From Salvia splendens (Eukaryota; Streptophyta; Magnoliopsida; Lamiales; Lamiaceae): a stretch of 64,000 nucleotides of DNA. Where the stretch lies: assembly GCF_004379255.2 (NCBI RefSeq), contig NC_056049.1, forward strand, positions 10,586,063 through 10,650,062, read 5' to 3'. The notes under the pieces are model-generated. The model did no database searches. It was not told the origin of the DNA and worked only from the letters and a program-made list of their open reading frames with translations. Both the position numbers and the translations under genes were made by a program. This document shows, piece by piece, positions 33,435 to 46,437 of this stretch (position 1 is the stretch's first letter; each line of letters starts with the position of its first letter).

Positions 33435-36400
33435 ATGGGGATCGACGAGAAAATTGCTGTAGAGAAGTTCGATGGATCTGATTTCGGATTTTGGAAGATG
33501 CAGATTGAGGATTACCTGTACGGTAAAGATCTCTGGAAGCCTTTAAAAACCAAACCCGAAAAGATGGAACATGAGGAGTGGGAGCTGCTGGACAGAAAAG
33601 CGATGAGCGCGATTAGGCTATCGTTGTCCAAGGATGTGGCTTATCACACGACTGCAGCAAAGTCGACAAAGGAGATGATAAAGATCTTGGAGGACATGTA
33701 TCAGAAACCATCAACGGTAAACAAGGTACATCTGATTAGACGATTGTTTAATATTAGAATGCAAGAGGGAAAGCTGGTGCAACAACATCTCAACGAGTTC
33801 AACATGATTACTTCGCAACTGAACTCGGTTAATATAAAATTCGATGATGAAATTCGTGCCCTGATTTTGCTATCGTCTCTGCCTGAGAGATGGGCTGACA
33901 CAGTGACAGCAGTTACTTCTGCAGAGACAAAACTAACAGTTGACAGAGTAAGAGATCTGATGATTGGTGAGGAAGTTCGCCGGAGAGAATCAGGATCTTC
34001 TACTTCGGGATCAGCACTGAATACAGAACAAAGAGGCATATCGAAGGGAAAGCAAAATCGTGGAAGATCAAATTCCAGAGGAAGGAGTCAATCCAAGAAG
34101 GATTTGGATAAAGTTAAATGCTGGAATCGTGATGAGTTTGGGCATTTTAGAAATCAATGTGAGGCACCGAAGAAGTATAAGAATAAGGATCAGAAGGACA
34201 AGAAGACAGCAAACGCTACCATGTCTGATGACGATGGCGAGGCGTTGGTCTTGAGCGTCAGTAGTCCGATGGAATCGTGGGTATTGGATTCTGGGGCGTC
34301 GTTTCACTCCTGCAGCAATGTGGAGATAATGGAAGACTACGTTTCTGGCGATTTTGGGAAGGTACATCTGGCTGATGACGAGCCCTTAGATATCGTGGGA
34401 AAGGGAAACGTGAAGGTAGTGACGTCCAATGGATCCGTAATAAAACTGAATGGAGTCAGACACATTCCTGGATTGCAGAGAAATTTGATTTCGATTGGGC
34501 AGCTTGATGCAGAAGGGTACACCGTGACGTTTGGCTGCAACAATTGGAAGATTACCAAGGGAGCTATGATAGTAGCTCGAGGTAAGAAGGAGGGTACGTT
34601 GTATACCACAACTAACTCCAAAGATTGCATTGATATTGCAAGTGAGGCAAATAATGCAGATTTGTGGCACTGTCGACTTGGCCACATGAGCAAGAAAGGG
34701 ATGAAGATAATGTGCTCAAGAGGTTTACTGCCTGGCTTGAAAACTGTTGAAGTTGGCCTGTGCGAGGATTCCGTGTTTGGGAAACAGAAAAGGGTGAGTT
34801 TCTCAAGAGGAGGCAGAAAATTGAAGACACAGAAGTTGGAGATGGTCCACACTGATCTATGGGGACCAACACATGTGAAGTCCCTAGGAGGCTCTGAATA
34901 TTATATGACTTTCATCGACGACTCTACTCGAAAGCTATGGGTTTATTTTCTGAAGAGTAAATCCGATGCGTTTGACGCTTTCAGGAAATGGAAAGCCCTT
35001 GTTGAAACTGAAACCGGGATGAAGGTGAAGTGTCTAAGATCCGATAATGGAGGAGAATATGAACTTGCAAAGTTCAAGGAATTCTGCGCCGAGAATGGAA
35101 TCCGCATGGAGAAAACTGTGAAAGGAACTCCACATCAGAATGGAATCGCAGAGCGCATGAACAGAACGTTGAATGAGCGAGCAAGATGCATGAGGTTGAA
35201 AAGTGGATTGCCAAAGAGTTTTTGGGCAGATGCAGTCAACACAGCTGCATTCCTAATTAATAGAGGTCCATCAGTTCCCTTGGAGTTTCGGATACCCGAG
35301 GAGGTTTGGACAGGAAAAGAGTTAAATCTATCTTTCCTACGCATCTTTGGTTGTGTTGCTTATGCTCATGTTAGTTCCGTTGAGAGAAGTAAGTTGGATG
35401 CTAAATCTATTAAGTGTACGTTCATTGGTTATGGAGGCGATGAGTTCGGTTATAGACTCTGGGATGAGCAGAACCGTAAGGTTATTCGCAGTAGAGATGT
35501 CATCTTCAATGAACAGGTATTGTACAAGGATAGATTGGAGGCGTCAAGTCCCAGCAGTTCTGAGCCACAAGTGGTCGAGCTAGACATCTCAAACTCGAGT
35601 GGGAGCAAGGAGAGTCAGAATGCTGAAGAGGTGTTTGAAGAAGAACCAAGCACTCCACCACCGACTATTCCGCTGCCTAAATCGACTAGAGAGCGACGTG
35701 CACCTGATAGGTACTCGCCCTCTAATTTCTATTTGTTACTTACTGATGGTGGTGAGCCCGAGTGTTATGCAGAGGCAGGAGAATGCCCTGATAAACGAAT
35801 GTGGAAAATTGCCATGGATGACGAGTTTGCCTCTCTTCTCCTAAATGGCACATGGGAGCTTGTGGAACTTCCTAAAGGGAAAAAGGCATTGCATTGCAAG
35901 TGGGTCTATCGAATCAAAGGTGAAGCTGATGGTAGCAAGCACTACAAGGCTAGGCTGGTTGTCAAGGGATTTGAGCAACGATACGGTATTGATTATACAG
36001 ATGTGTTCACTCCTGTTGTGAAACTAACTACTATTCGTTTAGTGTTGAGTATGGTAGTTGCAGAAAATCTATTGTTACATCAGATGGATGTAAAGACGGC
36101 ATTCCTTCATGGTGATTTGGAGGATGAGTTGTACATGACACAGCCTGAAGGATTCATAGTAAAAGGAATGGAAAACCTTGTATGCAAGTTGAAGAAGAGC
36201 TTGTATGGTTTAAAGCAAGCTCCAAAGCAGTGGTACAAGATGTTTGATGGATTCATGATGGAGATTGGCTATAAAAGATGCTACGCTGACCATTGTTGTT
36301 ACTACAAGAGGTTTCACAAGAGCTATCTTATTCTGTTATTATATGTTGATGATATGTTGATCGCAGGAGGTGATCAAAAGGAGATGGATAAGTTGAAAAG

Positions 36401-37307
36401 GCAATTTTCTGAACGATTCTCCATGAAAGATCTTGGAGAGGCTAATCAAATTTTGGGCATGAGAATCGAGCGTGACAAGGCGGCAGGAAAATTGTATCTT
36501 TCGCAAGCTGCTTACATTGGTAAGGTTTTGGAAAGATTCAACATGGATAATTCGAAGCCAGTAAGTGTGCCTTTGGGCAGTCACTTTAAGCTGTCGAAGA
36601 AGGAGTCGCCGAGTACAAAAGAAGAACGTGCTGAAATGAAGAAAATTCCTTATGCTTCAGCAATTGGCAGTATTATGTATGCAATGGTGTGTACGAGGCC
36701 TGATATTGCACAAGCAGTGGGAGTAGTGAGCCGGTTCATGGGTGATCCGGGCAAGCAACATTGGGAAGCAGTTAAATGGATCCTTCGATACTTGAGAGGT
36801 ACTACAGAAAGCGTCTTATGTTTCAATGGCAAGAATGTCGAGCTGGCAGGTTATGTGGATGCAGACTTGGCGTCCAATGATCTTGCTGGGAGGAGAAGCA
36901 CAACCGGGTATGTATTTACTTATGGTGGTACTGCTATTTCATGGACTTCTAAGTTGCAGAAGACTGTTGCTTTGTCTACTACGGAGGCTGAATATGTAGC
37001 TGCGACAGAGGCAAGCAAGGAGATGGTGTGGTTGCAGAGTTTCTTAGATGAACTTGGGAAGGAGAACAAGAGTAGCATACTCTACAGTGATAGTCAGAGT
37101 GCTATTTTCTTGGCGAAGAATCCAGCGTTTCATTCTAGGACAAAGCATGTGGAGTTGAAATATCATTACATCTGACACCTAGTGGAGATGAAAATCCTGC
37201 AACTTGTGAAGATACTTGGAAGTGAGAATCCTGCAGACATGTTTACTAAGGTGGTGACCTTAGAGAAATTGAAGCTATGCATAGCTTCAATTGGCCTTGG
37301 AACTTGA
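33435..37307 (+). pseudogene. copia-2 gag-pol polyprotein with late nonsense codon
   Basis: Starts at ATG 33435 (MGIDEKIAVEKFDGSDFGFW). In order: gag; a zinc knuckle near residue 229 reading CWNRDEFGHFRNQC, where the second Cys is Arg; protease DSGASFHS near residue 285; pre-integrase and integrase with LWHCRLGHM and CEDSVFGKQKR, where a zinc-binding Cys is Ser; HQNGIAERMNRTL; reverse transcriptase with YVDDML near residue 970; and RNase H with YVDADLAS, LSTTEAEYVA and YSDSQSAI. The frame stops at TGA 37173-37175. The same frame continues 43 more codons (including ENPADMFTK) to a second stop at 37307, so the first TGA is a premature stop, explained by one C-to-T change at a CGA codon. Confidence 0.93.
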
Positions 37308-37395
37308 AGAGAAGGTTAGGCGATGCTAAGCGGATGAAGGGATGAGATCACGAGGAAATGGTTGTTTAGGAGTTGTTAGTCTCCAAGTGGGAGAT

Positions 37396-37713
37396 TGTTA
37401 ATTATGGAGCCTAAAATATCTCCTACCATGTTTAGGATTTGTTTCCTTGAAGTATATTTCCTTGTGATAGATTTATTCCTTAAAAGATATTTCCTTATGG
37501 AATATGTTTCCTAGTTTGACTAGAATTAGGGGCTCTCTAGTTACTTATAAATAGAGGTGCCCCCTCATTGTTAAATCATCCTGAAATTATATAGTGAAAT
37601 CCCTGGCTTGGCATCGCCCCCAGACGTAGATACACATTATATCGAACTGGGTAAACAACTTCTTGTGTTCATTATCTTTCATATTCGTGATTGCCTGTGT
37701 TTATTTCCCAACA
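37396..37713 (+). repeat. copia-2 3' LTR
   Basis: 318 bp, followed by GTTAT. Confidence 0.94.
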
Positions 37714-37718
37714 GTTAT

Positions 37719-38690
37719 TTCGTCAAAAATGTCGGGTTGGACGAATTACTCATGACCAAATCACCTGGTCGAGCGATATTTCTGGACACCAAACTTCAAA
37801 ACAGACATATCGTTCCTTGGAATACGTCCGGCCGCACGTTTCTTCTAGGCTGCGCGGCTTTCGTAAAATCACCATAACTTCCTCATCCGGGCTCCGATTG
37901 AGGCGTGTAAGGTGCTCATGCAAAGCTCTTTCGAAGAAGAAGACAATGGTGGTATTAGAAAAGTATTTAGACACCATCTTGATAAACATATTAATGTTTG
38001 AAACAGACCCCATCTCTGGTTTGAGCTTCACTTGTTCTATTAGTTTGGCACTTCCCGGATTCAGATAAACTTGTCTAGCAAGAGCGATGTCCCTACTAGA
38101 ACAGGATAATTTAATCGAATTCGGGTCCAAGCTTGGTAGCATCCAAACACAGACTAGTGTACACCGGGGACCGGGAGCCAATTGTTGAGTTGGTCGGTTA
38201 TTGTGATCATGGAATGTGGTCACATTCTCAGTTCACCAGGAGTTAGTTTAGATATGGTATGTATTCCAGGAAAATAAATCCGCCGATCGCTTTTGATAAA
38301 GGAAATGATTTAGTGTTCTCGGACCTTTTACTTATAACCCCAAGTTCACTCAGGAGTGGCTTGACAAAATAAGTTTTTATTAAAATATATTTCGTCGCAT
38401 GTACATTGAGTACACAGACGATGACGGTGGGCGGTGATGACCACAGACGATGAAGATCATTCGATAGAATAGTACTGGGATGCATCGTGTCTCCATACAC
38501 GACATCATTTGCTCTTGTCTCTTCTGATGCAATGTAAAAGTCGAACTTACATTCTTTGTATAATGTAGTCTGATATATTGTCCAAGTTATGCAGATTAAT
38601 TTCAGTTCATACTCAGTTGTGCCAATGTTTCCCCTTGCTTCTTTCATCCCTCCCTAGTCACGATCAACCGGGCTTTCTATCCTTAGAAAG
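37719..38690 (+). mobile_element. inverted fragment of a gypsy LTR related to the 46.4-kb element
   Basis: Read on the minus strand, 38080-38230 contains GAATGTGACCACATTCCA, GTGTACACTAGTCTG and GGACCCGAATTCGATTAA. These match in order the LTR module found at 3930-4050 and 46960-47120. The far end has a GTGACTAGGGAGGGA phrase. It lies in the opposite orientation to those copies, is diverged, and its other end is not clear. Confidence 0.55.
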
Positions 38691-38765
38691 TGCGGTCCTA
38701 ACAACTAAGGTGTGGTAGTAGGGTCAGAACATATTTCATCCGTGTGGGCGGAAGACACGGGCTTT

Positions 38766-40266
38766 CCACAACAGAAGACACGGAAAATAAACAGGTCCTT
38801 ACGGATCTATTCAGGTGATTACGTATTCGATTCCAATTTCATGCATATAAACTTGATCTATAGATAAAACACATCAAAACACATACAACGTGCAATTTGA
38901 TGTAGATTCAATTATTACCTCTCGATCTATTGAAGGATTGACGTTGCTAGCAGTACCTCTCGGTGATCCTTGATTTATCGACCACGAATCTTCCATTCTA
39001 TTCCCATATCCTTGATTATTCATCCGTGTGGGCGGATCTCGAAGAATCAATAATAGTGAAATGAGATCTAGGAAATCCAACACAAAACACGAGATTGTCT
39101 TGCCCTAATCCTATGAATTAGGATAGAACAAGAACAAAACTAGAACCCTAACCGAGGCAAAGAGGGAGAGAGAGAGGCTCTGATTATGGCGGCTAGGGTT
39201 TTGGGGTTGAGTTGTGAATTGTGTATTGTGTAGGCTAGGGTTTCCATCTCTATCACTATTTATAAGAAGACTTGTTGGGCTAGAATGAGGATCTATGGAG
39301 TGAATTAGATGTTGGGCTCACCCATTAGACAAATATCTAATTAAATCAATTAACTCATGATTTAATATATTATCAATGAAATATTATTTTGTTCCACTAA
39401 AGAATAGCATTGGACTCCCATCTAAATCACCAAATTACGAATAACTTGGGTTCCATTTTATTTATAATATTTCCCGCGTTTAATATTATCTTAATCCATC
39501 TATTTAATTCTTTGTATGCTATGTGAATTGAATTAAATTAATTCTCCAAACATTTTTTCTAGTTTGAAACTTTATTTATTATTCATGGAATAAAATTCCA
39601 ACTTCGCAGATTTCTGAATAATAAATTCCTTTTTCAAACACCTCTTGGGGATTTAATCATACCATACTGGGCACGCGAATTCTATTAAATAATATTCCAA
39701 TACTTTCATGTTATTCAATTACTACCACTCAAGATATAATGTTTGAGTTACGAAAAACTCTCCCATATTGATAAGTCAAAGTGTCGTCTGATTAAATAAA
39801 AAATATTAATATTAATTTCATAGACTAGAAAATACTAAAATTTCTGAAATATATTCTTTCAGTAGACAACAATAAAGAAACATTTCGTATTAGATCCTTT
39901 CAATGCTGTACCACACCAGTGTTACTAATCTTTACGTAGGTAAGAGAGAATTATCACAAACACTGCAACCATATCAATAGGTAGCCAAGGTCTATCTAGG
40001 TTGTGAACTGGTTTTTCTTCTTACTAGATCTGGTCAAGTCCCCTACTAGAAAACCCATGAGGAATCATCAGATTTCCCTACTTTAACCTTCTTAGTGAGA
40101 AGCCTTAGACTTGTGTATTATATTTCAATAAATAAATCATTATATTATATTATTTATTCTCATAATTAGGTAAACAAGTGGACGTGGCGTTTCTCGTATA
40201 CATGCACAAGCTGACTGTACAAAGGCATGTATGCTCGAAGCATCTTTTAGTATACAAACCCCAACA
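38766..40266 (+). mobile_element. diverged LTR, TGTTGGGG/CCCCAACA family, copy 1
   Basis: Colinear with 42325-44365 from the phrase AACAGGTCCTTAC to the end TATACAAACCCCAACA, with many substitutions and without that copy's two MITE insertions. The start does not show the TGTTGGGG end, so the 5' edge appears truncated. No target duplication was found. Confidence 0.65.
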
Positions 40267-41346
40267 ATTAACTCCAAAGAACAAAAGACCCTAGCCCTCA
40301 CAAAGGATCCTCTATCTCGAGTGCAGATCATCTAAGTGATGTTCATTCTTTTATCACCCCTAATTAAGTATCTCGCGATTACTACTATCTAGGTAACCAA
40401 ACTCAATTGGTAGCTAAGCAATTGAATCAATTAAGCACAAGAATGAACAAAGAAACCACAAGAGCTAAGATATCTCAAGAAGTTATTCAATTAATCACAA
40501 ACATCCATTGTAGTCTTCATCAAAACTCCACAATAAGTTTAGCTACTCATATTCAATCCAAATACATAAGATTCATCTATGGGAATTGAACTAAACAGGA
40601 GAAAACTAATAAAGTACTCCCGAGAGATAAGAATTAAAGCAATAAAATCCAAAGGTTGAATCCTTGTAGCCTTGATGATCTTGAATCCTTCTTCAACTCC
40701 TTGCACAATGAAGCACTCTATCTTTTAAGCTCTGAAAATATTTGGCAAAGAGAAGATCTCCTTTTGATGAAGCTTTGGAGGGTATTTATAGGAGAAAAAT
40801 CGCCCCTCATCATATAAGAAAAAAAGTTGCAAAATATGGTAAATCTTGGAGAGAAAGTAGGGCAAATTCTGCTCGCTGCTATTTCCCAGTGGGCCGCTGC
40901 ACCTTGGCTAGCAGTCGCTGTGGGTTGGTCCGAGGCTTCTGTCTCTTGGCTAGCGGGCCGCTACACTTGTTCCAGCGATCGCTAGCCATCATCACGTAAC
41001 TCTCTGGACTCTCGGTAGCGGTCGCCACGCATCCTCCAGCGGTCGCTGGGCGTGTCTTGACTTCATGCACAACTTTCCCAGAGCGGGCCGCTACTGGCTT
41101 AGTGGTCGTTGGGCGCCAGCGGTTGCCGGCAGTGTTGCAGCGGACCGCTGGACATGCAGAACGGCTCCAGATTTCCAACTTCGCGTTTTGACTCCTTTTT
41201 GAGGCTCAAATATGCACATTTCTCACATAACATGTCAAAATACCAAAATAGATAAAATATGCAAATAATGGACATGTAATGCAACTTTGACATTGAAAAC
41301 GGACCAAAAGATGGCCTTAAAACCGTACAAAATCTGAGCGTATCAG
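40267..41346 (-). mobile_element. probable LTR fragment ending TGATACGCTCAG
   Basis: The right edge, read on the minus strand, starts TGATACGCTCAGATTTTGTA, a common start of plant LTRs. The interior (40870-41160) is GC-rich, with imperfect repeats of CAGCGGTCGCTGG type. The left edge and target duplication were not identified. Confidence 0.4.
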
Positions 41347-41841
41347 TCTAGCCGATGTAGTTCTTGGAATAAAAATTATAAGAACATCTGAAGGATTCAC
41401 TTGACACAATCTCATTACGTTGAGAAATAGCTAAAGAGATTCGACGGTTATGATAGTGTGCCGACTAAGACACCTATAGAGGTCAACGTTCACTTGATTT
41501 ATAGAATTCAGAATCAAAATTCACAGCTTTATATAAAGCCGCCGAAGAAGCTGAATGGCTTAAAACCTTCCTTGAAGGTATTTCATGTTGGTCAAAGTCA
41601 GTGGTGTTGATATACTGTGTTAGCCACGCTGCTATTGGGAGGACAAATAGTGGCTTGTAAAATAATAAGTCTCGACACATTCACCGATGACATAATGCCG
41701 TGAGACATTTGATCACATCAGGGATGATTACTATTGACTTTTTGAAGTCATTGGATAATATAGTGGATCCACTAACTAAAGGGTTAAATCGTGATCAACT
41801 GAACAAATTGCTAGAGGGAATGAGTTTTAAATCCATAAACT
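41347..41841 (+). pseudogene. Ty1/copia RT-RNase H relic
   Basis: Broken frames encode ADVVLGIKIIRTSEGFT (end of reverse transcriptase), AAEEAEWLKTFLEG, SHAAIGRTNSG, NKSRHIHRRHNAVRHL and IDFLKSLDNIVDPLTKGLNR (RNase H and its C-terminal tail), with several stops. The wording differs from both Tork-like copias in the window and resembles the SIRE/Angela side of the family. The 3' non-coding tail continues to about 42180. Confidence 0.75.
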
Positions 41842-42218
41842 AAAGAATTGTCATGGTGGTAACCCAATCATGATGACTGGAGATCCCAAGAACTTGGTTC
41901 AATGAGAAAAATAAGCGATGGGTGTTCGTATGAAACACTCATCTATATCTATTCCCTAGAAAGCGATAGAGTGTTGAAAAACTTGCCTAGTGGTGAGGTT
42001 AAATCTATGACTTTTAATGATTTCTAAAGGATAACGAGTAGATTGAGTTCTCAATGAGACCGAGTATGGCAATATACTCGACGAGGAATCGCCTATGTTT
42101 ATATGGATCTAAGTATTGTGAGATCCATTTCCCAAGGAAAACTGAATTTGATGTTTGATCTTACTTTTTTTATAAAATGAAATACTAGAAGAATCACACC
42201 CCCAAATCAACACAAAAG

Positions 42219-42242
42219 AAAAAAAAAAAAAAAAAAAAAAAA
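42219..42242. repeat. poly(A) tract
   Basis: 24 consecutive A, followed by degenerate AATCAACACCAAACC repeats up to the solo LTR. Confidence 0.85.
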
Positions 42243-43293
42243 TCAACACCAAACCAATCAACACCAAACCATAGATCAACATTGAACCAGAGATCTCAAC
42301 ACCAACACCAAAGATCTAAACACCTGTTGGGGTTACCGCAACAAATGACACGGAAAACAAACAGGTCCTTACAGATCTATTTAAGTGATTACGTATTCGA
42401 TTCCAATTTCATGCAAAATAATCTAGATCTATAGAAAAACACATCGAAACACACATAAAAATGTTATTTGATGTAGATTTGATTTTTACCTCTTTATCCA
42501 TTGAAGGATTGACGTTGATAGCTGCATCTCCCGGTAATCCTTAATCTCTTGACCACAGATCTTTCATTCTATTCCCACGTCCTTAATTAATCATCTGTGT
42601 GGCCAGATGAAGAATCAATAATAGTGTAATATGAGATCTAGGAAGAACAATACACAAAACAATTTATCTCAATTTAATTCTATGGATTAGAATGAACAAA
42701 ACAAGACCAAACCAAAACCCTAGATCTCCCTTTTGGGATGGCTCAAAAATCGAGGTAAAGGAAGAGAGAGGCCGAATTATTGGCGGCTAGGGTTAGGGTT
42801 TTTGGAGTTCTGAATTGTGTAGTCTAGGTTTTTCCATCTCTTTTCACTATTTATAAGTTGGACTAGGTTTGGGCTAGAATGGGGATCTATGGAGTAAATT
42901 AGATGTTGGGCCCACCCATTAGATAAAATTCTAATTAAATCAATTAACCTATGATTTAATATATTATCCAAGAAAATATTATTTTGTTCCACTAAAAAAT
43001 AATGTTGGACTCTCACCTGAATCACCAAATTACAAAGAACTAGGGTTTCATTTTATATTATAATATTTCTCGCATTTAAGATTATCTTAATCCATTAATT
43101 TAATTCTTTGTCTGCTATGTGACTTGAATTAAATTAATTCTCCAAAGAGTTTTTCTAGTTTGAAACTTTATTTTATTCATGGAATAAAAATTCTAACTGC
43201 GCAGTTTTCTGAATAATAAATCATTTTTCAAACACCTCTTGGGGATAAAATAATACGACAATGGAAATGCAGATTCTATTAAATAATAATATA

Positions 43294-43546
43294 CTCTCTC
43301 CGTCTCTTAAATATTGTCACAGTTTGACCGGGCATGGATTTTAAGAAATGTAATGGAAAGTGAGTTGAAAAAGTTGATAGGATGTGAGTGCTACTTCAAA
43401 GTATTAGTTTTAAAATAAAATGTGAGTGGTAATAGGTTAGTAGAATGTGAGATCCATTACTTAAAATGGTAAAAAGTGAAATGTGACAAATTTTGTGGGA
43501 CGGATAGAAATGGAAAAATGTGACAAAATTTCAGGGACAGAGGGAG
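43294..43546. mobile_element. Stowaway-like MITE
   Basis: Inverted termini CTCTCTCCGTCTCTTAAAT and CAGGGACAGAGGGAG next to a TA dinucleotide; about 253 bp, non-coding. It is absent from the related LTR at 38766-40266. Confidence 0.75.
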
Positions 43547-43994
43547 TTATATTTTCATGTTATTCAATTACTACCACCCAAGATACCATGATTGAGTTGT
43601 GAAAAACTATTACATATTGATAAGTCAAAGTGACGTCTGATTAAATAAACAATATCAATATTGTGTGCACAGACTAAGAAATATTAAAATTTCTGAAGTA
43701 TATTCTTTTAGTAGATAGCAATAAAGGATATATTTCTGGTTGATCCTTACAGTGCTCTACCACACCAGTGTTACTAATCTTTTCTTAGGTAAAAGAGAAT
43801 TATCACATACACTACAACCAATATGTAGTCAAGGCCTATCTAGGTTGTGAACTCATTTTTCTTCTTACTAAATCCGGTCAAATCCCCTACTGGAGAACCC
43901 ATGAGAAATCATCAGATTACCCTACTTTAACTTTTTTTTATTAAGGAGCCTTAGACTTGTTTATTTATATTTCAATAAATAAACCATTATATTA

Positions 43995-44247
43995 CTCTCT
44001 CCGTCCCTGAAAATTTGTCACTTATTTCCATTTCTGTCCGTCCCTAAAAATTTATCACCTTTAACTTTTACCATTTTTGGTAGTGGACCATACATTCCAC
44101 TAACGCATTCTCACTCATATTTTATTATAAAACTTATATATAAAAGTAGGATCTACATGCCACCATTGTTTTCAACCCACTTTCTATTGCATTTCTTAAA
44201 ACTCGTGTCGAGTCAAATGGCAACGAATTATTAGGGACGGAAGGGAG
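43995..44247. mobile_element. Stowaway-like MITE
   Basis: Inverted termini CTCTCTCCGTCCCTGAAAAT and AGGGACGGAAGGGAG, flanked by TA; 253 bp, non-coding. It is absent from the related LTR copy. Confidence 0.8.
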
Positions 44248-44911
44248 TATATTATTTGTTCTTATAATTAGGTAAACAAGTGGAGGTGTTTCTCCTATAC
44301 ATGCATAAGTTGACTATACAGAGGTATGTACGTTCAAAGCATCTTTTAGTATATAAACCCCAGCAACACCAACTCAATAGAGATCTCAACACCAACACAC
44401 CAAAGATCTCAACACCGTAACAACAGAGATCTCAACACCAGATCTTCGAACACATATTCTTCTACAATGCCGAAACCAAATTCATTTGGAAATAAAAGAG
44501 GAAAACAAAAAGTGAGGCGATTAGAAGTCTTATCAAAATCGATCTTCGCGATACAGAGGAAACATCGAGAAAAAGATAGAGAAAAGAAAAGGTTAAGCGA
44601 TAAGAAATTTCATCTCGGGAGTAATTTTGATGGATTGTGGATGAGCCGAGCTGCTGCATACACTTCTTTTATAAGCGAACCTAAAGACAATTGAGCCACT
44701 TGCGTTGGGCCGAAGTTTAATTTTATATTATTCGAAATTAGAGTATTAGACCCTACTCTTTATATCTCTATTTCTTATTTTGATTTTTATCTTTATTTCA
44801 AAATTGATATTGTATTAACAAGTTGATATAAAAATGTAAACTTTTAAGTTAAACTTAACTAGGATCTCACCCGCGCAATGCACGGCACATTGTATTTTCT
44901 TCTAAAATGTA

Positions 44912-45113
44912 CTTCATCTATCCCATTAAAAATGAAACGTTTTCCTTTTTGAGTTGTCCCACTAAAAATGAAACATTTCCTAAAACGGAAACAACTCTAT
45001 TTCTACTTTTTCATCTCTCTTACTTTACTCTCTCTTCATTAACTCACAAAACAACACTACATAAAATCTCGTACGGATTCTAAAATATTTCAATTTAAGT
45101 GGGATGGAGGGAG
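44912..45113. mobile_element. Stowaway-like MITE
   Basis: Termini CTTCATCTATCCCATTAAAA and AAGTGGGATGGAGGGAG, flanked by TA on both sides; about 202 bp, with an internal near-repeat of CCCATTAAAAATGAAAC and CCCACTAAAAATGAAAC. Confidence 0.78.
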
Positions 45114-45115
45114 TA

Positions 45116-46437
45116 TATAAGTATCAAATTATTATGCATCGAAATATCTAATGAAAAATCATTTAGGTATCTAATAAACTGCAGACACACAGCCACAACA
45201 TATAATTAACATATAATTAGTTCCCAAACTCTAAAAAAAACTAAAACCCTAAAAAAAAACTAAAACCCAAACCCGAACCCAAAATTGTCGAATTTTTAAA
45301 TTTTAAATGATATTTAGTATTCTTTTAATTAGTGAATTTAATGAGCCTAATGTCATAGTAGGACTAATATTATTGACCTTTTCAGACACGTGTTTCAATA
45401 ATTACAAAATTTAGAAGTATTAATTAACTAATAAAATATTATAACCAATAGATCACATATATTGTAAACTTTTATTTCCAAAAAAGAAAAATACCTATGT
45501 AATCTAGGACTGAAAACCGTCTTCAACATTACATTTATAAAAAAAAATATTTTCAAAATTCATTAACTATTTAAAAATTATTTTCCTCCAATTAGTGCCT
45601 AAAATTCAACTTTCAAAATTTATAGCCAAAAATCAAAGCCTTAAATCTACAACTACCCTTTCCCTTCCCATAATTGGCGTTCCAACAGTTTCGAATTCTA
45701 ATTTATTTTGTATGAATTCATTTCATGTATTTTTCTTTTGATCTCTTCTTTCATGTTTTTATTTCTTTGAACTAATTTTATGTATGTCTACAAATCTTCT
45801 CTTACAATTTATGAGTTTATTACTCCATTTTCTTCAGTTCGTTATGAATCTGTATCCCCACTTCAAGACATACAAGCGCATTTTTTACTACTATATATAT
45901 ATAACAAAAATTGACAAATTATGCAACAAAAACACAATGCATCACATGATTCCTCGATGAAAAAAGATGGCAGTATTTCCCAAAGCACAGATTTTATCAT
46001 CATTATATTAATTTTTGAGAATCAAGAATTCAGGCGGTAATTTCTTTGCTTTCTGAAATCAATATATGGATCATTTTGATATCCAACTAGGATAATATTT
46101 CTATGACCAAACACTTGGAAACGTAGAGATTGAAACAAACAAATCACAGGCTGCGTAAAAAAGGTAAAAAGTGAAGTTAAGAAATGCTTTAAAGTCTTGC
46201 ATCAAACAAATAATCCATTAACCCTAATAAAAAAATTCAGATTGTTAAAAGAAAAGTTTGTATCACCTACCTTGTGCTTTATTGACAATCACATACCGTA
46301 TTTCCTCTTATGTAAAAGATGTTCCCATTTATGTATTTTTTTGTATAACTACAAAAAATAAAATGTAAGTACTGGATTGGAAATCCACGTCGAAGATAAC
46401 ACAAATAGAAACTTCGAAAATGGTATGGGTTTTATTA
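45116..46437. other. AT-rich spacer
   Basis: No gene or terminal repeat structure is recognised. A few AAACCC-rich words occur near 45240, without regular telomere-type repetition. Confidence 0.6.

Larger units (their letters stand above)
33077..37713 (+). mobile_element. young, nearly intact Ty1/copia element (Tork/Tnt1-like)
   Basis: LTRs are 33077-33393 and 37396-37713, starting TGTTAATTATGGAG and ending ATTTCCCAACA. The target duplication is GTTAT (33072-33076 and 37714-37718). The LTRs differ by about three substitutions and one indel, roughly 1 percent. The PBS at 33395 reads TGGTATCAAGAGCC, the initiator-Met type with one extra A. A purine tract GTGGGAGAT precedes the 3' LTR. A single gag-pol frame of 1246 codons covers almost the whole interior. 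Confidence 0.95.
42325..44365 (+). mobile_element. solo LTR, TGTTGGGG/CCCCAGCA family, copy 2
   Basis: Starts TGTTGGGGTTACCGCAAC and ends AAACCCCAGCA, with the target duplication ACACC on both sides (42320-42324 and 44366-44370). No PBS or coding region follows. The flanks are degenerate GATCTCAACACCAACACC repeats, which are continuous if the LTR is removed. It contains two Stowaway-like MITEs. Confidence 0.82.

Noticed and set aside
44467..44694. 75-codon basic ORF (MPKPNSFGNKRGKQKVRRLE...)
   Set aside because: No family features, a single copy of modest length, and repeat-derived flanks. A chance ORF cannot be excluded, so it is not called as a gene.
45230..45300. AAACCCT-like words resembling plant telomere repeats
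   Set aside because: The words are irregular, broken by A-runs, and few. They do not form a head-to-tail TTTAGGG array.
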